A DNA stretch of 64,000 nt from Dactylorhiza incarnata (Eukaryota; Streptophyta; Magnoliopsida; Asparagales; Orchidaceae). Below are positions 11,536 to 19,450 of the stretch, piece after piece. The notes beneath the pieces were generated by a model that was given only the letters and a program-made list of their open reading frames with translations, did no database searches and was not told the origin of the DNA. The DNA lies in the NCBI GenBank assembly GCA_033032865.1, contig JAWHQI010000068.1:744001-808000 (forward strand), read 5' to 3'. The position numbers and the translations under genes are program-made. How positions within the stretch are numbered: the stretch's first letter is position 1; each line of letters opens with the position of its first letter.

Positions 11536-12037
11536 AGGAAATGGTGCAACGGCGGTCTCAGACTCGCCGATAAAACTCGTGATCTCGCGCTCGCGGTCTC
11601 TTTTCTTCCTTTGCTATCTCTGAGTAAATACCTCAGCCGGTGCCACCGGGTCACTCACAGGAATGACAATGGCCACTGAAGAGAAAACAGTCAGAAGAAA
11701 TAAGAGAGAAATTATAATGAGATCGCAGAAGACCGCAGATAGAGATACTTACTCTCTTCTGGCAAGATTGCAGCGATCTGAGGTCAGATCACCGAGTAAT
11801 GAACAAGATCAAGGCGCTTGCCCGCCAAGAAGGCCAAGACCTCAAGCTCGCCTTCTTAGAAAACTTCAATTTTCAAAAAACCTTTTCTGCTCGCGGAGAC
11901 TGTTGGTTGCTGAGACCACCGAGGTTGCCTTCAAAGACTAGATACCTCTCCGTCCAAAAGGGGATTTTGTTAAGGTGATTCAAAACCTTTATTCCATTGC
12001 ACGAAAAATATACTAATCCCTTAGATTCTTCCTTCTT

Positions 12038-12510
12038 CTAACCTTCTTTTAGCGACTTTACAGTAATGGTCGCCCGGAAAAGGGCCATGAAAAACTTTAT
12101 CTTTTCCGACCTCAGGTAATTTATAAAGACATTCATCAGACCGATAGAGTTGGGATGCAGCTGTGCGAACACAAGGCCATAATATTCCATCACCTCCATG
12201 GTTTCCCAGGGAAGAGGAAATTTCAGGCCGTATTCAAAGTGATCAATAAGGATTATATAATTGTTGTCTTCTCTAAAGCTCAATCCTTCATTCTTCATCC
12301 GCGGTCTCACCACGATCTGGCTCTGAATCATATGCTTTGCCAGAAAAGATAAGTATTCATCTTGTGAAAGATTGGAAGATTTGTGATCGACATTTAAGAA
12401 AATCTCAGCTGAAGAAGCCGGAAGGATAACATTTTTAGAGACCGCTGAGATCGGTGTTTTGGTCACATTCAAGAAATCATAGAATGAAGGAGTGAATGCT
12501 AGCTCTAATC
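12038..12510 (-). pseudogene. Antisense 'putative gypsy type transposon' domain (Transposase_28-like)
   Basis: The minus-strand frame reads EYGLKFPLPWETMEVMEYYG followed by LVFAQLHPNSIGLMNVFIN. This matches the GLRLPLxPFxxxxLxxYGxxPxQLxPNSW pattern of the Pfam family called putative gypsy type transposon, known to me from extra antisense frames of Tat elements. The copy at 62772-63276 carries the same motif (FEVGLRIPL, VPA-LNINS). The open frame extends to 12685, but its first 60 residues are hydrophobic and unlike the family, so real coding probably starts nearer 12510. Function of the family is unknown. Confidence 0.65.
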
Positions 12511-12870
12511 TCAAAAAGAAGAGATCGCAATAATCACCTAACAAGCAAAACAGAAATAAGCAAAGTAAAGAGATCGACATTATAGCATTTAAAGAGATCG
12601 CATCAATCAAGACCAAATTGTCACAATATATTACAAATTTCAAATTTTTCAGAATCAATGTCTTAAGATCGCAGGAAATCAACAAACTAAAATCTATCTC
12701 CTGGGTTTGCTCTTTCTTCCAATGAAGACCGCAACATCCTGCATCTCATTAATGGCGGACAGAGCGGTCACTAAGCTTTGGTTTGCTGACATTGCAACAC
12801 GGTGGATCTTAACGACCTCCCTATCCACCTGCTTCATGGGAATGACCACGATCTCTGAGGTCGGTCTCTC

Positions 12871-13155
12871 CTACGGATGACCGCCAGAAGTCCCTGGCTT
12901 CATTACCATGGGAGCAGAGCCATCTTTAAGAGAGCCGACCTCAATAATCAATGATGCCGACTTCCCTTTATAATAATTTGCATCTCTTTCTGCCTTGCAG
13001 AGTGCCCTGGTGAGATCGCCAATCTTCAGCTTGCTTTCTTCACGGACTTGTATTTCCTTGGCCCACTGCTTACCTTCAAAATAAGCAGTCAACACCCAGA
13101 GATGATTCTCGAGAGCCCGATCCCGAGCTCGCATCATTCTAACATCCTCAAACAT
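12871..13155 (-). pseudogene. Antisense coiled-coil fragment
   Basis: 94 residues, charged and heptad-like (MFEDVRMMRARDRALENHLW; KIGDLTRALCKAERDANYYK), comparable in place and composition to the coiled-coil C-terminal exons of the antisense gene at 16238-17360. It lies upstream (in minus-strand order) of a gypsy-transposon-type N-terminal domain, so it is probably the end of a second antisense copy. Confidence 0.45.
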
Positions 13156-13712
13156 ATGTTTGAGACATCTGCGAACTAAGGAGGAAAGTTTAACGCTTGC
13201 TGCTGAATTTCCCCCTCCTCGGGAGTTGTATCGGTCTCATCAATAGCTGTGGTTAGAAACAAAGAACAATTAGTCTAGCCTCAAACAAAGCAAATGAAAG
13301 AGCTCGCACAAAGAAGAGTACTCGAAAGGAAATCAACACCGACGTTGCGTAAGTTATTTTCAATATCTGTTGTGATCGCAGGGTCCACGGTCAACAAACG
13401 ACGGTCTGACCCCCTAAAGCGCTCAAGGTTCATTCTTTCCAATTCCCTCTTCTGCGACCTCTCTCCCTCTTTTCGCCTTCTTTTTAATTCAGCATTGCTA
13501 ATGAGGATGTCATCTGCTTCAATAATGACGACCTAATGCCACCTTTTTGGAGACCTAGGTCGAGGAGCAGGTAATGGAAAGAATTCAAGCGGTCTCATGG
13601 TTGGGCCTGCTTACCAGTTCGTAGTGCGGCGACTGCTGTAGCGCGATCTGTCACTGCTCCATTCAGTTGAGCATCCATATCGGCTAAAATATTCGTCAGA
13701 CTGTCGGCTAAT

Positions 13713-14573
13713 GTGTTCCACTCTTTCATAAATTACCAGATTCTTTCCCTCTCCCCTCCTTTTCCCCCAGTGACCTTCTTTTTCTTCTCCTTTCCTTTCT
13801 CTGTGGCGATCTGCGTTGCCTTTTCATCTTCCTTTTTCTTATCAACAATGACCTGCGCTGCCTTTTTCTCCTCCTCCAGCTTCTCGGCAGCGATCAGTGC
13901 TACCCTCTCTTCTTCTTCTTTCTTTGGTTCGATGGTGATCTGCTTCGCCTTATCTTCCTCCTCTTTCTTCTCCTTCTCTCCCGTCTCCTTGTTTTTCCAA
14001 CTCAGCTTTTTTCCTGATCGCCACTTCCGCGATCTTCTTCCTTTTTTCCTCGGCGGCCTTACGAAGGCTCTTTATTTCAAAAGGGTCATTTACCTGTGAG
14101 ATCGGGCGGACAAGGCCATTAAAAGAGACACAATCAAGATAAGAAATTAATTCCGAGTCCGCTTCCCCAGAAGGAAGAGAGATCGCATAACAAATAGAAA
14201 GATCGGTCTGCCTTACCTTCTCCGGAGCCATTGCAGGAGGTGGAAAATTCACATTTTTAGGGAGTAAGACCGCTCCTTTAGAGGTCACAGCCTTAACCTC
14301 CTCATTTTTTCTTTTCTTCGTAACTTTGCTGGAAGGACTTGTGTTTTTTCTCTTTTTTCCATTTGCGGCGTCATGTCTATCCGTGATCTCCTGCCTCAAT
14401 TTCCCAGCCGAGACCGACTGCTCTTGCAAACGAGTTTTTATATTCTCAGCAGACGCGGTCTCTTCGGTCTGTTCGACGACCTGCTTAAGAGCTTCCTCAG
14501 AATTATGATAGTCAAAAGTGATAGTCAAATCAGTAAGATCAAGCACGGGAGGCCCAGAAGAAGTGGCCGGCAA
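13713..14573 (-). pseudogene. Antisense linker with basic patch and EK-rich repeat coil
   Basis: The minus-strand frame from 14573 has a Thr/Ser-rich start, two basic nuclear-signal-like patches (GKKRKN, TKKRKNEE) and, after about residue 180, a Lys/Glu/Ala coil. A frameshift near 13950 moves the coil into a second frame that stays open to about 13713 with four imperfect repeats of the type IAAEKLEEEKKAAQ. The other antisense copy has the same order of linker, basic patch (RKKLKK) and coil. Not functional as it stands. Confidence 0.5.
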
Positions 14574-14989
14574 ATCAAGAACTTTTTAGACCAGCAAGAC
14601 GATCTCACTTCAGACTCAGAAGTGGTGACTGCTCAGGCAACTAGCTCGCTTTTCTTTCCAAAAGCTTCTGAATTCTGGAGCCCCCCAAGCCTTATTTACA
14701 GTTTCCCTCGCATTTATGGCGGTCACGGTCTCAGCGGTCAAAGCAAGCATTTCCAAAGTTGCAGCGAAACTTGAAAATGTGCGGGGATCATGTTTGCCCG
14801 GAAATCCACGACCTCTCCTCTCCAGCCAGAATGACCCTTCACAGCGGTCTCAGATTTTTGAGACCTCCTACGTCGCCAGCCTCCACTCCAAATTTCTCGT
14901 CTAAGTCTCAGTGGTCAGGATCTTGGAGACCGCCAAGACCGGGCGGTCTGTTTCCTTTTTCTTATTATCTCTGCACTGGCTCTCATGTA

Positions 14990-15290
14990 TCCCGGGCAGC
15001 CCGTTATTTTTGGATCTGTCCGTTTGGGTAGCTTCCGTGTCTATAAATAGGGGGGTAGGCTGAAAAGGGACTTTTGCTTCGAGGCTCCAATTTTTAACCT
15101 CTTCCTCTGTCCTGTTCTGGACTTTCATCTTGTAACACCTTTTGAGACTAATTGAAACAATTTTTCTTGTCGGAGGTTTCTCCTCTGGCATCTTCTGTCT
15201 TAAGTAACCTATACTTCACAGTTTTCTCCACCCCTTCTATATTGTGAGTTTCGGAGGTATATTTTTTATACCAACAGGTCTCTCACAAGC
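14990..15290 (+). mobile_element. LTR-like segment with TATA box (Tat 3' LTR candidate)
   Basis: A plus-strand TATA (CTATAAATAGG, 15041-15051) is followed by a pyrimidine-rich stretch, the layout of an LTR U3/R boundary. It lies where the 3' LTR of the Tat element should be: integrase, tandem repeats, antisense frames, then LTR. No primer site, partner LTR or TG..CA ends were identified, so borders are guesses. Confidence 0.4.
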
Positions 15291-15650
15291 CGGCGGGGTA
15301 GGTTGACCACTTAAGAGGCATGTAGAAATAACGATGAAAGGCCTCTGAGTAGGTTCTGCCGACCGGGCATTCACTAGTCGGTGGGGCAAGTTGACCACTC
15401 AGAAGGCAGGTAAAAATAATAATAAAAGGCCCCTGAGTAGGTTCCACCGACTAGGCTCTCACAATCCGGTAGGGCAGGTTGACCACTCAGGAGGCGGGAA
15501 GAAATAATGATCAGAGACCCCTGAGTAGGTCCCGCCGACAAGGCTCACACAAGCTGGCGGGGCAAGTTGACCACTAAGGCGATAGGTTGTAAGATTATAC
15601 TGTAAGATCCCCAGGAATGATCCAGCTAACAAGGCTCTTGAAGGCCGGTA
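15285..15650 (+). repeat. 88-bp tandem repeats
   Basis: GTTGACCAC recurs at 15302, 15390, 15478 and 15566, exactly 88 bp apart, within units containing GGCGGGGCAGGTTGACCACT, CCTGAGTAGGT and CCGACNAGGCTC. A fifth unit is degenerate. Such arrays are usual in Tat 3' regions and can seed satellites. Confidence 0.85.
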
Positions 15651-16237
15651 GGGCAGAAATATCACCTAGGAGGCAGAGGGGCTTGGAAGAGAGGAGGTTT
15701 CAACCTAAACCGGGGAAATGGGCGATACGAGTTGGTCTCACCCCAAACATTCACCCAACCCACTCGCTCTCGCGTAGGCAATAGCGAGCGTGCGGGTGGT
15801 GCGGCTAGCGACCAGGGTGTAGGCATAATGCCCTGGCTGAATCTCGGGCGGGGAGCTACCCCTAGCCTATATCAAAGAGAGGCGAGCATACACGGACCGT
15901 AGAGCCCATAAATCTCACAATCCCTAGGTCTCGCGAATCCCTAGGTTACGAGTCTCAATCTCCAACTCCTTAAATCCCTAGCTCTCGTCAGATCCACAAG
16001 GGAGTCGATACAGATCTCTAGATGAGGCACTCATCGAGTCTTAGAAATCAAGGCGATTCGCCATGCATAAGAGCAAAAAAAGTAGAGAAAAAAAATAAGA
16101 ACACTTTGAAAATTCCATTCATATATTGCAAAAATTTGGGGACTCTCCCCTTGCATACATAACAAAATTTGTTGGAGACTCGCCCCTTTACATGGCAAAA
16201 GAAGAATAAAATGAAAAGGGCTGCAAGTATTTAATCT
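15651..16237. other. Non-coding stretch downstream of the antisense gene
   Basis: The 3' flank of the minus-strand gene ending at 16238. It is GC-rich up to about 16060 with CTCGC/GCGAG words and then A-rich. Two similar blocks near 16133 and 16169 (TTGGGGACTCTCCCC, TTGGAGACTCGCCCC) form a short imperfect direct repeat. No gene seen. Confidence 0.4.
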
Positions 16238-16574
16238 TCACTCGTCGTCGCCTACATCGCCCGGTGAGTAGGCATGCGAGTCGGAGGATGAGTCTATCGG
16301 GGGGTCTGAAGGAAGAGCGCCGATATCAAATCTTCTGTGGTGATGTTCTCCCAACCTTCCCCCGAACGCATTGACATCCCGAAGCATGACGAGTGTGGCC
16401 TCGGTGGCTTTGATCTCCATGAGCCTCCGCGTCGCCTCAATCTCGGCAAGGGTGACAAGTTGCGCCCCCTCGCGCTCTGCTGGCGCAACCCCACAGTGGC
16501 TTGGGCGAGCTGCTCCTTGAGGTCCTTCACTTCGGCCTCCAATTCACTGTTTTGAATCGCCATTCGGGGTGCGG
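16238..16574 (-). pseudogene. Antisense Tat gene, last exon
   Basis: On the minus strand a likely splice acceptor (TTTAG) near 16575 leads into AAPRMAIQNSELEAEVKDLK, a coiled coil. A frameshift near 16450 moves into the frame ending at 16238 with a coil (LAEIEATRRLMEIKATEATL) and an acidic tail (SSSDSHAYSPGDVGDDE). This is the C-terminal end of the gene that starts at 63276. Confidence 0.55.
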
Positions 16575-16666
16575 CCTAAACATCATGTGTTAAGAAAAAA
16601 TGAGGACAGGAAAAGAAAAGAGGAAAAAGGAAAGAGGGGGGAAGTGAGTAGGATGTTGAGATCTAC

Positions 16667-17360
16667 CTACTCCTTCGGATCATTCCCTAGGAGCTTCTCG
16701 CCGACCTCAAGTTGCGTCTCGAGGTCCCCAGCCTGCTCCTCTGCAATCTCTCGAGCAGCCTCTAATTTGTCGAACCTCTTCATGAAGGAGAGGTCGTGCC
16801 GAGACGCCATATGCGAGATCTCAATGGCGTGTAGTTGGGCTCTCGATCTCTCATATGCAAGCTCTCGCATAGATGACTTCTCAAAGGCGACGGCCTCCTC
16901 CCTCCCATACAGTCCATACGCGACAAAGAAGGCGTGATCGTCTGCCTTTCCCTGCTCAACACAGGAGGGGAGGAAAGTAGAGAGGGAGACTTTCTCCCTA
17001 GCCACCTCCTAAGTGAGCAGAGGGCCGCCCGTGCTATCCAGGGGCTTCAACCCGAGGCCAAAGTGCGGGTGCAAATCTGACATGTCCACCCCACTCGTCT
17101 CAGCATCAGAGTGGACCACAGGATCCTGGCGGCTTGTCGGGGTCTTCTTGGATGCCAGCGACTTCTTCAGCTTCTTTCGCGAGTCAGAATGGGGAGGGGA
17201 GTCGAGATCAACCACTTCCCTCTTCCCTTTGCTGCTGCCAGACTTGGACTTGACCTTATCGCCAGCATAGGCTTCCGCAACTGCTTTCGCCAGGCCAAGC
17301 GGATAGGTCAGCCTTGCGCCACCTGCGTAAGGCGGGTTCACCAGGATCAGGCATTACCCT
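16667..17360 (-). pseudogene. Antisense Tat gene, middle exon (basic linker and coiled coil)
   Basis: A minus-strand frame from about 17360 to 16667, broken once by TAG at 17006-17008. It begins NPPYAGGARLTYPLGLAKAV, then a Lys/Ser linker with a nuclear-signal-like RKKLKK, then a helical segment (EISHMASRHDLSFMKRFDKL; ARE-IAEEQAGDLETQLEVG). An acceptor TTGTTGCAG near 17361 and a donor GTAGGT near 16670 frame it as an exon. It is C-terminal to the gypsy-transposon-type domain in the first exon. Confidence 0.55.
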
Positions 17361-17456
17361 GCAACAAATAAACATTTTAAAATGTGGGGGGGGGGGGGGG
17401 GGGGGGGGGGGCTGAGTAGAAGAAATGCTAGAAAAAGTATACGATAGGAACCATAC
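17361..17456 (-). other. Putative intron with a 26-G tract
   Basis: Between a minus-strand donor (AAG|GTATGG at 17456) and acceptor (TTGTTGCAG near 17361) lies about 95 bp containing 26 consecutive G on the plus strand (17386-17411). No coding frame spans it. If real, the G run is a strong quadruplex/i-motif candidate; if not, it is a sequencing or assembly hotspot. Confidence 0.5.
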
Positions 17457-17608
17457 CTTCCCCCTGTGGAACAGGAGGGAGCGAATCAAAACGTCGTCGC
17501 AAGTAGGCGACCTCGAAGTCCTTCTTGAAGAAGAACTTGCAGAAGCCTGCCATACCGCCCTCCATGCGAGGAGCGTGATAGATTAACTCGCTTTGCTGGA
17601 CTAGCACA
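17457..17608 (-). pseudogene. Antisense Tat gene, end of first exon
   Basis: The minus-strand frame VQQSELIYHAPRME..CKFFFKKDFEVAYLRRRFDSLP runs to the donor at 17456. It is the continuation of the frame that breaks off at 62772; removing element A joins the two halves in the same reading frame. The sequence fits the region just after the gypsy-transposon-type domain. Confidence 0.6.
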
Positions 17609-17955
17609 TGATGAGTCCGATTTGTATAGGGTTTTTCAGACTCATCTGGGCTAGTTTTCACGCACTTGCACTTCAGTTTTGGATCATAATCATTTCTATT
17701 TACGCAATATCATTTACGTACACGAAGTGCACATTTAAGCCCGTTTTGGTGTGGTTTTATCCTACCCTTGTATTCAGCTCATTTTTATAGTTATATAGAT
17801 CTTTGTGAATGTTGGGATTCGATAATATTATGTCTCTACCAGTGGTCTGGACTGTTTTCCTACAGGTACTGGGATTATGTGGACAATCGGTGTGGGATGA
17901 GCCATATTTAGCCTAAAAGGCCTCTAGTAGTGTGTTTTTGTTCACGCACGATTAG

Positions 17956-18140
17956 GCGCACGACCACTGGGCGTGCGCATTCCCCCATTTTTCACCCGAG
18001 TGGTTCGCACGACCACTGGTCGTGCGCCTCCACACGTTCCCAATTTTAGCATTCTAGATTCTGCTACAGGTTGTCCAAGCACGATCAGCGGCATTTCTTC
18101 GAGCACGACCACTGGTCGTGCGCCACTGATCGTGCACGTT
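17956..18140. repeat. GCGCACGACCACTGGTCGTGCGC palindromes
   Basis: Full or nearly full copies lie at about 17956, 18006 and 18103, with half sites (GCACGATCAG, CTGATCGTGC) between and after them. The half site GCGCACGACC is self-complementary across the centre. The same motif fills U3 in copies B and C and the 3' LTR of A (about 58915-59140). Confidence 0.88.
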
Positions 18141-18156
18141 GTTTTATCCCTCGCCA

Positions 18157-18164
18157 ATATATAT
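18157..18164 (+). promoter_or_regulatory. TATA box of Zk A LTR
   Basis: CCAATATATATG lies immediately after the palindrome cluster. In the 3' LTR the same spot has expanded to an (AT)n run of about 40 bp (59152-59192). Copies B and C have TATAAATT or TATATA at the equivalent place. Confidence 0.6.
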
Positions 18165-19099
18165 GTTGTTTGTGATTTTTAGGTCATTCCAAGCCGGCTG
18201 CTTGGGATTTTCTTCTGCCGTAAGGGAGGAAAGCTCCGTTTTTGAAGGTTTCTTCCTCCCTCTTTCATCAGAGGTCACCTCGCATCATCCAAGCACTTCA
18301 AGGGAGAGATCCTAGCCCTACTCTCATCACCAAGTAAGGAGTATACAACTTTTGTGGCGTCCAGATCGTAAGACAGAGAAGATGGGTATATTGGAGGGAG
18401 GTGACAGCTCCTCTGGACCCCAGACGCAGTTGTGGACCAAGCTAGGACTTGGATCACAACCTGGCGATTCCTACCGTGAATCCTGACAAGCCTCTGGATT
18501 TGGTTGTATTTCTATCTTTCCTCATTTCCTCCTTGTTATTGTAGTTAGTTCTCTTTATGTTGATGATGTTGCACTCTATATTTGTTGAACTTCTTGTCAT
18601 ATATTATGAAATGTTTTCATGCTTAATGAGTTCTTGAGGTGTGCTTTCGTGGTGATTGTGGTGTGAGTGTTCGATGTTGCCGCAGTAGCAATTGCTAGTG
18701 GCGTGCTTGTTGATGAGGTGCTTGCGACCCTCATTACGCCGGTGCGGATCACTCCATCTGCAAGCCTACTCATCCATCTACACAGTGAAGCAGTGCATAG
18801 CGGACTGCATAGTTTCCATCCGCCGAGCAAAGAAGTGCATAACTGTCTACATAGTAGTAGTTTATTTTCATTATTTTGTTTCTGCAACCCAAAACAAACA
18901 CCGTCCGCAATCCGACCTAAAGGACTTCTAACTCAAGTCCTTCCTCAAAAGTAAACTTCACCTTACTGTGTTCCTTGAGAGATCGATACTTGGGGAAATT
19001 CACCCATTTTATATTACTTCAACGACCGGTACACTACCGTGTCGTGTCGCTGTCTCTCTCCTGCCTATAGCGGTGTGCTAGATTTGCGCATCAAGTTTT

Positions 19100-19117
19100 T
19101 GGCGCCGTTGTCGGGGA
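19100..19117 (+). other. Primer-binding site, tRNA-Asp
   Basis: TGGCGCCGTTGTCGGGGA complements the 3' end of plant tRNA-Asp with one mismatch, six bases after the LTR. tRNA-Asp priming is typical of the Athila lineage of Gypsy elements and hints that Zk elements use Athila-type helpers. Confidence 0.9.
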
Positions 19118-19313
19118 ACACAGTCGTGTGAGTTTTCTAGAGAGGGAGAAGAGAATTCGAAGTCCTTCCATTTGTAAATTGCATCCTTTTTGTTTTATTT
19201 TTTTTCGTATTATGTTTTTCTTTCTTTTAATATAGGCTGCTTTAGTGAATTATTGTTGGGTGTAGTATTTTGCACAATAGTGTTTTTCTTTTGAATCTAG
19301 TTATCTTCACGCA

Positions 19314-19450
19314 ATGTGGGCCTCATTTAATATTCATTGCCATTAGTGTGGAGATATCTCTCATGCTAGTGATAGATGTCCAAAGGGATATAATAGCCCG
19401 ATCACTCAAGGCCAGTATATGGAGCACCGACTTCGTCTAGTACTCCATAT
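19314..19450 (+). pseudogene. Zk zinc-knuckle protein, N-terminal fragment (copy A)
   Basis: ATG 19314 opens MWASFNIHCH, then an in-frame TAG (19344-19346) replaces the Trp of the CRWC motif, then CGDISHASDRC completes the first CX2CX4HX4C knuckle. The frame is cut at 19450 by the Tekay element, which duplicated CATAT. The rest of the gene resumes at 30457. Confidence 0.8.

Larger units (their letters stand above)
17609..19093 (+). mobile_element. 5' LTR of Zk element A
   Basis: 1485 bp from TGATGAGTCC to GCGCATCA. The start can fold back (GATGAGTC with GACTCATC 27 bp on). U3 carries the GCACGACCACTGGTCGTGC palindromes at 17956-18140, directly upstream of a TATA (18157-18164). Confidence 0.9.

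Noticed and set aside
14901..15191. 96-residue minus-strand frame (MPEEKPPTRK)
   Set aside because: It overlaps a plus-strand TATA/LTR-like segment and has no family resemblance or coil pattern.
15285..15650. Centromeric satellite
   Set aside because: Only four to five units within a Tat 3' region.
19100..19117. tRNA-Asp gene
   Set aside because: Only the 18-nt complement of the 3' end is present, next to an LTR; it is a primer-binding site.
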